Source: Miniphocaeibacter sp964345925 (GTDB taxonomy: Bacteria > Bacillota > Clostridia > Tissierellales > Peptoniphilaceae). From it: a stretch of 9,130 nucleotides of DNA. Of this stretch, positions 1 to 6,801 are shown one piece after another. Both the position numbers and the translations under genes were made by a program. The stretch spans positions 1-9,130 of the forward strand of contig CAYFSP010000053.1 of assembly GCA_964345925.1 (NCBI GenBank). Reading direction: 5' to 3'. Numbering within the stretch: position 1 is the first letter of the stretch; each line of letters starts with the position of its first letter. The notes under the pieces were generated by a model, which was given only the letters and a program-made list of their open reading frames with translations, searched no databases and was not told the origin of the DNA.

Positions 1-30
1 AATATAGTCACTATTTATAGTGACTATATT
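1..30. terminator. Bidirectional intrinsic terminator hairpin at the end of murR
   Basis: Bases 1-13 and 18-30 form a perfect 13-base-pair inverted repeat around the loop TTTA. On the plus strand the stem runs into a T-rich stretch (about 27-46), so it would end a plus-strand transcript arriving from outside the window. On the minus strand it sits at the very end of the regulator gene, whose TAG stop (24-26) lies inside the stem. The T run expected on that strand would lie beyond base 1 and cannot be seen. Shared use by two converging genes is an inference. Confidence 0.7.
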
Positions 31-887
31 TTTGTTTTCTTTCTATAAATCTGTATATCCTTCCTAGATTTTTTAATATATCCAATATATCTATCGTAAT
101 CTTTTAAAATATATGCATAAAATAATATATCTACTGCAATAAATTGAGACATTAAAGAGCTTGTTGCTGCAGATCTTATTTCAGCTTCCTTTGAACGTAC
201 AGTCTGTATGGATAGATCTGATATCTTACTTAATGTGTTATAGCTAAACTGTGTTAAGGATATTGTTTTTATCATATTTTTCTTAGCAAATTCCATTGCT
301 GTAATAACTTCTCCAGTTTCACCAGAGTTTGAAATTCCAATGAATATTGTACCTTCTGGCGCAGATGCCAAACATGCAATTAAATGATGTAAATCGGTAA
401 AATATAATATTGGTTTTCCTATTCTACTCCATTTTTGAAATATATTTTCTGAAACAAGATATGAAGAACCTATTCCATAAGTATATATTAATGGAGCATT
501 TTCCATTAGTTCAATAGCCTCATTAATTGTATCATCAGTTATTAAATTTAATGTTTCCTCCATAGACTTATTTGCATTTAAAAGCAATTTTTCTTTTATA
601 TCATCTATATTTTCATCAGGAGAAATATCTGAAGTGGATTGTGGTTTAGGTAATTTTTGTTCGGCTGAAAGTTGTAATTTTAACTCTGTAAAGCTAGGCA
701 CTCCAATGGATTTACAAAAACGTATTACTGAAGCAGCACTTGTATTGGATTTTTTAGCTAATTCGGAAGCTGTCATCAAAATAACTTCCTTTGGATTTTT
801 TAAAACTATTTTTGCAATTTTTTTCTCTGAAATCGTAAGGTCTTCATAAATATTTTCAATTCGAAGATTTATGTATTTATTATTCAT
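24..887 (-). CDS. murR: MurR/RpiR-family transcriptional regulator (probable MurNAc-6-P-responsive repressor)
   Basis: This is a 287-residue DNA-binding regulator of the RpiR family. Residues about 5-77 form the helix-turn-helix domain (ASELAKKSNTSAASVIRF at 40-57, then the family-typical GVPSFTELK). Residues about 120-260 form a SIS sugar-phosphate-binding domain, with GIGSS at 138-142 and SNSGETGE at 186-193. The frame is open 14 codons further upstream, but the ATG at 887 is preferred because GAGGAGG (plus-strand 894-900) stands a normal distance before it and the family pattern begins there. It is divergent from mupG-murQ-murP, an arrangement that makes MurNAc-6-phosphate the likely effector and those genes the likely targets. 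It probably also controls itself, because a perfect palindrome lies 44 bases upstream of its start. Family membership is clear; the effector is inferred from the neighbours. Confidence 0.9.
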   Translation of the reverse strand: MNNKYINLRIENIYEDLTISEKKIAKIVLKNPKEVILMTASELAKKSNTSAASVIRFCKSIGVPSFTELKLQLSAEQKLPKPQSTSDISPDENIDDIKEKLLLNANKSMEETLNLITDDTINEAIELMENAPLIYTYGIGSSYLVSENIFQKWSRIGKPILYFTDLHHLIACLASAPEGTIFIGISNSGETGEVITAMEFAKKNMIKTISLTQFSYNTLSKISDLSIQTVRSKEAEIRSAATSSLMSQFIAVDILFYAYILKDYDRYIGYIKKSRKDIQIYRKKTKI

Positions 888-905
888 TTTATTCCTCCTC
901 ATTAG

Positions 906-921
906 ATTATACACTATTATA
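906..921 (-). promoter_or_regulatory. Candidate -10 elements of the murR promoter
   Basis: Reading the minus strand, two TATAAT hexamers occur, at 921-916 and 911-906, upstream of the regulator's ribosome binding site. The nearer one would start transcription almost on the ribosome binding site, so the farther one is more plausible. No good TTGACA-like box stands at the normal distance; that space is filled by the palindrome at 931-949. A repressor bound there would block this promoter. Confidence 0.35.
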
Positions 922-930
922 TTATTCAAT

Positions 931-949
931 TATGAAATAATATTTCATA
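931..949. promoter_or_regulatory. Candidate MurR operator, perfect palindrome
   Basis: Two 9-base arms (TATGAAATA and TATTTCATA) are perfectly inverted around a single central A. The core TGAAA...TTTCA shape resembles sites bound by several RpiR-family regulators. It lies in the intergenic region between murR and mupG, where the -35 of a murR promoter would be and upstream of a candidate mupG promoter. It is not followed by a T run, so it is not a terminator. Its role as an operator is inferred from position and symmetry. A lone half-site TTTCATA also occurs at 1042-1048. Confidence 0.6.
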
Positions 950-963
950 CAAGCACATAAAAA

Positions 964-993
964 TTTAAAATAAAATTACGATTGTATTATAAT
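964..993 (+). promoter_or_regulatory. Candidate promoter of mupG-murQ-murP
   Basis: A perfect -10 TATAAT lies at 988-993, with a weak -35 TTTAAA at 964-969 and an 18-base spacer. Transcription would start near base 1000, leaving a leader of about 90 bases before the proposed TTG start of mupG. The region is AT-rich, so chance matches are common. The operator-like palindrome lies just upstream. Confidence 0.4.
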
Positions 994-1089
994 TATCTTA
1001 CGAGGAAGAAAGAAAAGCAAGTAAGAAATATTTATATATTTTTTCATAGAGAGGAAAAGGATTTATTGTGGGAAAATGGAGGTTACTCA

Positions 1090-2205
1090 TTGATTAAAGA
1101 AAAATACAAACAGTTTTCAAAGAATAATATGAGAAAAGGTTTTGGTTTTTCCGTATTTTTAGGAAATGAAATAGATAAAGAATTTATTGACTCCATGATA
1201 GATTATGGATTTAGAAAAATTTTTACTTCAGTTCATATTCCAGAGGAGAACTTTTCTAAAATAAAAGAGAATTTATATTTTTTAGGTAATATATATAAGG
1301 AGAAAAATATTGAATTACATATAGATACTTCTAAGGATGTTTTATCTAAATTGGGATTTACTGAAAATAAAATAGAGAACTTGATTAATTTATCTATTAC
1401 TGGAGTTAGAATGGACTATGGAATAGACAATGAATATATTGCAAGATTAAGTAAAAAGATGATTGTTTCTGTAAATGCAAGTACTATATTTAAAGAAGAT
1501 TTTTCTGAATTAAAAAAATATGGAGCTAATTTTAATAATTTAATAGCTTGGCATAATTATTATCCAAAACCATTTTCAGGATTAGATGATAAATACTTTT
1601 ATGAAAAAAATAAATGGATTAAAGAAGAATATAATCTTCCAATTTATGCTTTTGTCCAAGGAGAAAATAATTTAAGAGGACCAATTAAAAAAGGTTTACC
1701 AACAATTGAAAGTCAAAGGAATTTGAATCCTTTTGTAGCATCATTAGAACTTATAAAAGATTATTTAGTTGATGAGGTATTTATAGGAGATCCTGGGTTA
1801 AGTAAAATAACAGGAGAGATTTTCAAAGACTATATTGAGAAAGGTTATATTACAGTTCCTGTTAAATGGAATAATATTGAAGGATACGAAAAGAATTTAA
1901 ATTGTATTTATCATAATAGAAAGGATTTTTCAGGTCATATTATTAGAGCAGAAGAAGGTAGATTACAGAAATGGCCTCAAATAAATCCAGAAAAATCTAA
2001 AAAGAGGGAAATAGGTTTTATTACTTTAGACAATGATTTAAGTGGAAGATATAAAGGGGAAATAAATATTGTAAAAAAAGAAATGCCGACAGATGAAAAT
2101 ACGAATATAATCGGTAGAGTTGAGGATGAATATATTAAAGTCTTACCTTATATACTAGGAGGAATTAAGTTTAAAATGGAGGAATGGAATGATAAAAAAA
2201 GTTGA
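1090..2205 (+). CDS. mupG: 6-phospho-N-acetylmuramidase MupG (DUF871 family)
   Basis: This cytosolic glycosidase of the DUF871/MupG family splits MurNAc-6-phosphate from GlcNAc after PTS uptake of cell-wall disaccharide. It has 371 residues from the chosen start. An N-terminal TIM-barrel-like domain spans about 14-255 (GFGFSVFLGN, FTSVHIPEE, VRMDYG, AWHNYYPKPFSGL, and RGPIKKGLPTIESQR). A C-terminal cyclophilin-like domain spans about 265-370. The start is uncertain. The family pattern begins at an ATG (1129, giving 358 residues), but that ATG has no ribosome binding site. A TTG at 1090 lies seven bases after GGAGG (1078-1082) and adds 13 residues; the frame stays open back to 982. The gene's end overlaps murQ by 17 bases, so the two are probably translationally coupled. 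Neighbours murR, murQ and murP match the known MurNAc recycling set. The assignment is strong and the exact start is moderate. Confidence 0.9.
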   Translation: MIKEKYKQFSKNNMRKGFGFSVFLGNEIDKEFIDSMIDYGFRKIFTSVHIPEENFSKIKENLYFLGNIYKEKNIELHIDTSKDVLSKLGFTENKIENLINLSITGVRMDYGIDNEYIARLSKKMIVSVNASTIFKEDFSELKKYGANFNNLIAWHNYYPKPFSGLDDKYFYEKNKWIKEEYNLPIYAFVQGENNLRGPIKKGLPTIESQRNLNPFVASLELIKDYLVDEVFIGDPGLSKITGEIFKDYIEKGYITVPVKWNNIEGYEKNLNCIYHNRKDFSGHIIRAEEGRLQKWPQINPEKSKKREIGFITLDNDLSGRYKGEINIVKKEMPTDENTNIIGRVEDEYIKVLPYILGGIKFKMEEWNDKKS

Positions 2206-3088
2206 TATATCGGGACTTGATACGGAAAAACGAAATAAAGCATCAAAATCACTTGATAGTTTAAATGCTTTTGAAATAGTTAAGCTTATGAATGAGGAAG
2301 ATGCCAAGGTACCAGAAGCAATTAAAAAAGTTTTACCAACTATTGGAAAATTAGTTGAAGAAGTTGTAAAAACCTTTAATAAAAATGGAAGGTTAATATA
2401 TATAGGTGCAGGAACAAGTGGTCGTTTAGGTATACTTGATGCTTCAGAATGTGTTCCAACATTTGGTGTTAGTAAGGATATGGTTATAGGTTTAATAGCA
2501 GGGGGAGAAACGGCAATTGTAAATGCTGTTGAAGGTGCTGAAGATGACGAAAAAGAAGGTATTGTAGATTTAAAGAATATAAATTTTAATAAGGATGATG
2601 TTTTAGTTGGACTTTCGGCAAGTGGTAGAACACCATATGTTGTTTCAGCTTTAAAGTATGCTAAGAGTTTAGGTGCAGTTACTGGTTCGGTTTCCTGTAA
2701 TATTAATTCTGAAATGGCTGCTATAGCAGATTATGGTATTGATATTTCTCCAGGACCAGAGATTTTATCAGGATCTACAAGGCTAAAATCAGGTACGGCA
2801 CAGAAAATGGTTTTAAATATGATTTCTACTGCTTCTATGGTTGGAATAGGGAAAGCATATGAAAATTTAATGGTAGATGTTCAGCCTACAAATTTAAAAC
2901 TAATAGAGCGATCTAAAAGAATAATAATGGAAGCAACGGATTGTAGTTATGAATTAGCTGAAGAAAAATTAAAGGAATCAGATGATAATGTTAAAATTGC
3001 AATTGTAATGATTCTTACTAATTCAAGCAAAGAGGAAGCAACTGGAAAATTAAAAAATGCTAATGGATTTATTTCTAAAACTTTATAA
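2189..3088 (+). CDS. murQ: N-acetylmuramic acid 6-phosphate etherase
   Basis: MurQ cleaves the D-lactyl ether of MurNAc-6-phosphate, giving GlcNAc-6-phosphate and D-lactate in the cytosol. It has 299 residues, the usual length. A SIS domain carries GAGTSGRLG (73-81) and the family signature DASECVPTF (84-92), whose Glu87 matches the catalytic acid. EGAEDD at 115-120 holds the second conserved glutamate (Glu118). The STRLKSGTAQK stretch and a C-terminal helical segment (CSYELAEEKLKES) are also typical. The start ATG is set by GGAGG at 2178-2182, six bases away and inside the end of mupG. The murP start follows closely after its stop, so it is the middle gene of a three-gene operon. All key residues are present and it looks functional. 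Confidence 0.96.
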   Translation: MIKKVDISGLDTEKRNKASKSLDSLNAFEIVKLMNEEDAKVPEAIKKVLPTIGKLVEEVVKTFNKNGRLIYIGAGTSGRLGILDASECVPTFGVSKDMVIGLIAGGETAIVNAVEGAEDDEKEGIVDLKNINFNKDDVLVGLSASGRTPYVVSALKYAKSLGAVTGSVSCNINSEMAAIADYGIDISPGPEILSGSTRLKSGTAQKMVLNMISTASMVGIGKAYENLMVDVQPTNLKLIERSKRIIMEATDCSYELAEEKLKESDDNVKIAIVMILTNSSKEEATGKLKNANGFISKTL

Positions 3089-3105
3089 GGAAAAGGAGGA
3101 ATATG

Positions 3106-4522
3106 ATGGCTAAATTAAATGAAAAAGAAATTGGAAAGAAAATTTTTGAAAAAATAGGTGGAGTTAATAATGCTAAATCGGTTATTAACTGTATGACTAG
3201 AGTTAGAATAGATATTAAAGATGAGACCGAAGTCGACATTGAAGGCCTTAAGAAAATAGAAGGCGTGCTAGGTGTTGCAGAAGGGCCTCAGTTACAAATT
3301 ATTGTTGGACCTGGAGCAAGTACTAAAATTGCAAATGCAATGAATGAAGTAAAAAATAATTCAAAATATGATGAAGGTGAAAGCAGTAAAGATAAAGCAG
3401 AACGTCTAGCACAGGAAAAAAGGAAGAAATAAAGTCTAAGCAGAAGAAATCTTGGTTTAAAGATATTACAAAACTTATTTCAAGTATTTTTGTTCCATTA
3501 ATACCAGCATTTGTTGGTGCTGGACTTATTGGTGGTATAGCATCTATTTTCCAAAATCTTCTAGTAGCAGAAAAAATAGCAGGAGCAAATTGGGAAGTAA
3601 CAGTATCAATTTTAAAGGTAATTCAAACAGGGGTGTATGGATACTTAAATATATATGTTGGAATTAATGCTGCTAAGGTATTCGGAGGTTCAGATGCATT
3701 AGGTGGAGTAGTATATTTAACAGGAATGTTGCCAGATGTTGTAATACCTAATATATTTACAGGAGATCCTTTAGTAGGAGGTCAAGGTGGAATAATTGGA
3801 GTTATAATAGCAGTTGCAATAATGGTATGGATAGAGAAGAAACTTCATAAGATTGTACCAAACACATTAGATATAATAGTTGTTCCAGCAGTTACTTTGT
3901 TGATTTAAGGACTTATTACATTACTTCTTATAATGCCAATTGCAGGTTGGATTTCAACAGGTTTAATTGAGGAATTGATTGGATATTGACAAAAGGTGGA
4001 GTATTTGCAGGATTTGCACTTGGAGGATTATTCTTACCACTTGTAATATTTGGACTACATCAAATACTAACACCAATTCATATAGAAATGATAAATACAC
4101 AAGGAGCTACTTACCTACTACCAATACTTGCAATGGCAGGCGCAGGTCAAGTAGGAGCAGCATTGGCAGTACTTGTTAAATGTAGAAAAAATAAGCCATT
4201 AGTGAATATAACAAGAGGATCTTTACCAGTAGGTATACTAGGAATAGGGGAGCCTTTAATATATGCAGTAACATTACCAATGGGTAGAGCATTTATAACA
4301 GCGTGTATCGGTGGAGCAATAGGTGGTGCAGTAATAGGAGCATTTGGTGGGGTAGGAGCAACAGCAGTAGGACCAAGTGGTGTAGCATTGATTCCATTAA
4401 TATACAATAATAAATGGCTAGGATACGTAATAGGCTTATTAGCAGGTTATGCTGGTGGATTTGTTGCAACATATCTTTTTGGTATAGATAAAAAATATAC
4501 AGAAGCAGTTGAAATGGATTAG
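3106..4522 (+). pseudogene. murP: PTS MurNAc-specific EIIBC permease MurP, disrupted by two frameshifts and a stop
   Basis: The intact protein would be a membrane PTS permease of about 473 residues, the length of known MurP, importing and phosphorylating MurNAc-type sugars with a separate EIIA. The EIIB domain is in the first frame (to 3432), with the phospho-cysteine in INCMTRVRI. The EIIC domain follows in two other frames. Its first part starts near 3425 (SSIFVPLIPAFVGAGLIGG) and runs to a TAA at 3906-3908, after which the same frame continues to 3989. Its last part runs from about 3986 to 4522 and carries GIGEPLIYAVTLP and HQILTPIHIEM. Both frame changes equal one lost base: in the A6 run at 3416-3421, and near the TT at 3986-3987. 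GGAGG at 3095-3099 favours the ATG at 3106 over the one at 3103. The motifs are well kept, so the damage is recent or is a sequencing artefact. Confidence 0.9.
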
Positions 4523-4534
4523 TAAAAAATATTC

Positions 4535-4569
4535 AAAGAGTAAATTCTAAAAGGATTTACTCTTTTTTT
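4535..4569 (+). terminator. Intrinsic terminator after murP
   Basis: An 11-base-pair perfect stem (4535-4545 with 4555-4565), extendable by one G-T and one C-G pair to leave a five-base loop, is followed directly by TTTT. It lies 12 bases after the murP stop and closes the MurNAc operon, separating it from the efflux gene. Confidence 0.85.
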
Positions 4570-4588
4570 ATGAAATATAAATTAAAGC

Positions 4589-4617
4589 AATACAAATTTT
4601 TTTGAATGTACTATAAT
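4589..4617 (+). promoter_or_regulatory. Candidate promoter of the MATE gene
   Basis: A perfect TATAAT lies at 4612-4617, 37 bases before the gene's start codon. The hexamer at the normal -35 distance (AATACA, 4589-4594) matches TTGACA at only three positions. Some promoter is needed here because a strong terminator stands just upstream. Confidence 0.4.
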
Positions 4618-4653
4618 GATAATAATTGCAAATTTTTATAAGAGGAAATATAT

Positions 4654-6018
4654 ATGAAAAGAAGAAATAATTTATTAGAAGGAAATATTACAAAAACAAT
4701 TACTAAAATGGCTTTACCTTTAATGGGGATAGCTTTTATTCAAATGGCTTATACTTTAGTTGACTTAATCTGGCTTGGCAGACTTTCAACAGATGCGGTT
4801 GCAGCAGTAGGAACATGTGGATTTTTCGTTTGGCTAGCTCAAGGGATTACTTTAATTGTAAAGACTGGAATGTCAGTAAGTCTTTCCCAAGCTCATGGAA
4901 GAAAAGATGAAGAAGGTGTAAATAAAATAACTATAAGCGGATTTCAACTTAATCTTTTCCTGTGTTTTTTATTGATTTTTATATTTATTGTATTTAAAAA
5001 TCCAATGTATGAATACTACAAGCTTGATCCAACAGTGGAAAAATTAGCATTAGAATATCATATTGTTATTTCATGGGGGCTTATTTTTACATTTTTAAAT
5101 CCTTTTTTCTCATCGATATTCTATTCACAGGGAAATAGTCAAACACCTTTTAGAGTATCGGTAATATCTTTAATATTTAATATTATATTAGATCCTTTAT
5201 TGATATTCGGAGTAGGACCATTTCCTAAAATGGGAATGTATGGTGCAGCAGTAGCAACTGTTTTGGCTCAGGCTGTTTCTACAATGCTATATATCTATAT
5301 TGGTATAAAATATGGAGAGTATTACACAAGGATAAATTATTTTAAGAAAAGAACATACAAATATATAAAAGAAATATTTGTACTAGGAGTTCCAGCATCC
5401 ATGCAGTCTATAATCCACGCAGTTATAGGAATAAAACTAAATCAATACATTGCTATATATGGTTCAGTAGGCATTGCCACATATGCAGTTGGTTCGCAAA
5501 TAGAATCCATATCTTGGATGAGTTCAGAAGGTTTTGCCACAGCATTTACATCATTTTTTGGACAAAATTATGGGGCAGGAAATTTTGAAAGATTGAAAAA
5601 AGCAAAGTCCGTATGTTTTAAACTAATATTATCAATAGGACTTTTTGCATCGATTATTATGATACTGGGAAATAAAATTTTATTTAAGGTGTTTACACCA
5701 AATGACCCAGCAGTAATAGCCGAAGGAAGTATATATTTAATAATAATGGGAATTACATCATCATTGATGGCGCTAGAAATAGGTACATCAGGAATGTTAA
5801 ATGGATTAGGACTTACAAAATATCCAGCAATAAATGGTACGATTCTAAATGCAGCAAGAATACCAATGGCATATTTTCTTATGATGCCTTTAGGTTTAAC
5901 AGGTATTTGGATTAGCATGAGCGCATCAAGTGCGTTAAAGGGAATAGTTATATTAATAGTGTTCTTCCTTATAGAAAAGAAGACAAATGGTTTTAAAGAG
6001 AAGATGGAAAAATTTTAA
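4654..6018 (+). CDS. MATE-family multidrug/cation efflux transporter
   Basis: This 454-residue integral membrane protein of the MATE (multidrug and toxin extrusion) family is an antiporter that exports drugs or metabolites using a Na+ or H+ gradient. The length fits the usual 12 membrane segments in two six-helix halves. Recognisable features are the N-terminal MALPLMGIAFIQMAYTLVD, LGRLSTDAVAAVG in the first half, and FFGQNYGAGNFER near residue 300 at the start of the second-half signature. Long hydrophobic stretches recur throughout. The start ATG follows AGAGGA (4641-4646). It has its own likely promoter and is bounded upstream by the murP terminator, so it need not share function with the MurNAc genes. 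The substrate cannot be told from sequence, and no specific gene symbol is justified. No clear terminator follows it. Confidence 0.93.
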   Translation: MKRRNNLLEGNITKTITKMALPLMGIAFIQMAYTLVDLIWLGRLSTDAVAAVGTCGFFVWLAQGITLIVKTGMSVSLSQAHGRKDEEGVNKITISGFQLNLFLCFLLIFIFIVFKNPMYEYYKLDPTVEKLALEYHIVISWGLIFTFLNPFFSSIFYSQGNSQTPFRVSVISLIFNIILDPLLIFGVGPFPKMGMYGAAVATVLAQAVSTMLYIYIGIKYGEYYTRINYFKKRTYKYIKEIFVLGVPASMQSIIHAVIGIKLNQYIAIYGSVGIATYAVGSQIESISWMSSEGFATAFTSFFGQNYGAGNFERLKKAKSVCFKLILSIGLFASIIMILGNKILFKVFTPNDPAVIAEGSIYLIIMGITSSLMALEIGTSGMLNGLGLTKYPAINGTILNAARIPMAYFLMMPLGLTGIWISMSASSALKGIVILIVFFLIEKKTNGFKEKMEKF

Positions 6019-6116
6019 ATTTTATAATTGGCAAGATATTTATAATAGTTTTAAATTTTGACTATACAATCCATAATTAAAAAAATATTGTTAAAAGTCT
6101 AAATACAGTATATAAA

Positions 6117-6144
6117 TTGACAATTAATCTACCTATGGTATCCT
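6117..6144 (+). promoter_or_regulatory. Promoter of the yjdM-like gene
   Basis: A perfect -35 TTGACA (6117-6122) is followed after 16 bases by TATCCT (6139-6144), with a TG one base upstream of it (6136-6137) making an extended -10. The start codon at 6177 is preceded by a strong GAGGAGGGG ribosome binding site. Together these suggest a separately transcribed, well-expressed gene. Confidence 0.55.
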
Positions 6145-6176
6145 TTATATGCTAGTTAGGTAGAGGAGGGGATAAA

Positions 6177-6512
6177 ATGAGTAATTTACCAAGTTGTCCA
6201 AAATGTAATTCAGAATATACTTATGAAGATGGACATTTAATAATTTGTCCAGAATGTGCATATGAATGGAATCCGGAAAATATAGTGGAAGAAATGGTTA
6301 AAGTATTTAAAGATGCTCATGGAGCTGAATTAAATGATGGTGATACCGTTACTGTTATAAAGGATTTGAAGATTAAAGGTAGTTCTGGTGTCGTAAAAAG
6401 AGGAACTATTATTAAAAATATCAAATTAAAAGACGGAGATCATGATGTTGATTGTAAAATTCCTGGAATTGGTGATATGGAATTAAAGTCTGAATTCTTA
6501 AAGAAGATTTAG
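6177..6512 (+). CDS. yjdM: YjdM/PhnA-family zinc-ribbon protein
   Basis: This small cytosolic protein of 111 residues matches the YjdM (formerly PhnA) family in length and layout. An N-terminal zinc ribbon is formed by Cys7-x2-Cys10 and Cys24-x2-Cys27 (SCPKC and ICPECAYEW). A C-terminal beta-rich domain follows, with the conserved DGDTVTVIKDLKIKGSS and a KRGT.IKNIKL stretch. The family is widespread, but its molecular role is not established; the older name 'phosphonoacetate hydrolase' does not apply to this protein. It stands alone between its own promoter and terminator, so neighbours give no clue. The strong ribosome binding site suggests steady expression. Confidence 0.9.
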   Translation: MSNLPSCPKCNSEYTYEDGHLIICPECAYEWNPENIVEEMVKVFKDAHGAELNDGDTVTVIKDLKIKGSSGVVKRGTIIKNIKLKDGDHDVDCKIPGIGDMELKSEFLKKI

Positions 6513-6519
6513 TTATTTT

Positions 6520-6550
6520 AAACAAGATAATATTTATTATCTTGTTTTTT
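6520..6550 (+). terminator. Intrinsic terminator after yjdM
   Basis: A stem of about 12 base pairs (left arm 6520-6531, right arm 6536-6547) with a four-base loop runs into a T run ending at 6550. It starts eight bases after the stop codon. Confidence 0.85.
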
Positions 6551-6566
6551 AATTTGTGATTTTTTA

Positions 6567-6595
6567 TTGAAAGGTATAAGTTTTGGTGTTGTACT
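6567..6595 (+). promoter_or_regulatory. Candidate promoter of the thiamin operon
   Basis: A -35 TTGAAA (6567-6572) stands 17 bases before TGTACT (6590-6595), which is preceded by TG at 6587-6588 as in an extended -10. Transcription would begin near 6602, just upstream of the TPP aptamer, which is where a riboswitch promoter should be. Confidence 0.5.
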
Positions 6596-6607
6596 TTAGA
6601 AAATGAA

Positions 6608-6700
6608 TATATACAGGGGAGCTTGTTAGGCAGGCTGAGAGGATGTAATCAAACTTCGACCCTTAACCTGATTTGGATAATGCCAACGTAGGAAGTTATA
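6608..6700 (+). ncRNA. TPP riboswitch aptamer (THI element)
   Basis: The conserved core of the thiamin pyrophosphate aptamer is present in order: ACAGGGGAGC (6613-6622), GCTGAGAGGATG (6634-6645), ACCCTTAACCTGAT (6659-6672) and GGATAATGCCAACGTAGGAAG (6675-6695). The CTGAGA and GGATAATGCC segments are the two parts that bind TPP. It controls the thiM-thiE-thiD operon and switches it off when TPP is plentiful. The outer P1 stem boundaries are approximate. Confidence 0.97.
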
Positions 6701-6708
6701 AGACTATT

Positions 6709-6739
6709 TAGGGAATTCCATTTGGGATTCCCTATTTTT
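6709..6739 (+). terminator. Riboswitch-controlled intrinsic terminator
   Basis: Left arm 6709-6719 pairs with right arm 6724-6734 (11 pairs, one of them G-T) around the loop ATTT, followed by TTTTT. It lies nine bases after the aptamer and 62 bases before the thiM start, so TPP control probably works by premature transcription termination. I could not identify the competing antiterminator pairing with confidence. Confidence 0.85.
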
Positions 6740-6801
6740 ATTCCTATACATTGAAGGTTAGACTTATATAATTATTAATATCTAAAGTAGAGGAGAATAT
6801 A

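Noticed and set aside
634..849. Open frame on the plus strand inside the regulator gene
   Set aside because: It lies entirely within the well-supported minus-strand murR, has no recognisable protein family pattern and is a shadow frame.
931..949. Catabolite-repression (cre) site
   Set aside because: The palindrome lacks the central CG of cre sites and has different spacing; an RpiR-type operator fits better.
3633..3908. Stand-alone small membrane protein
   Set aside because: The frame continues upstream to about 3425 without a stop and reads as the first part of the EIIC domain, so it is a fragment of murP and not an independent gene.
4147..4407. Open frame on the minus strand with a proline/alanine-rich product
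   Set aside because: It is antisense to the glycine- and alanine-rich EIIC coding sequence, which naturally gives proline-rich shadows; no ribosome binding site supports it.
5568..5918. Open frame on the minus strand within the MATE gene
   Set aside because: It is antisense to conserved membrane-protein coding sequence; the hydrophobic product reflects the complementary codons.
6019..6116. Possible terminator or repeat after the MATE gene
   Set aside because: The 11-base TTTTAAATTTT occurs twice (6013-6023 and 6049-6059), but in such AT-rich sequence this is weak and no stable GC-containing stem with a T run is present.
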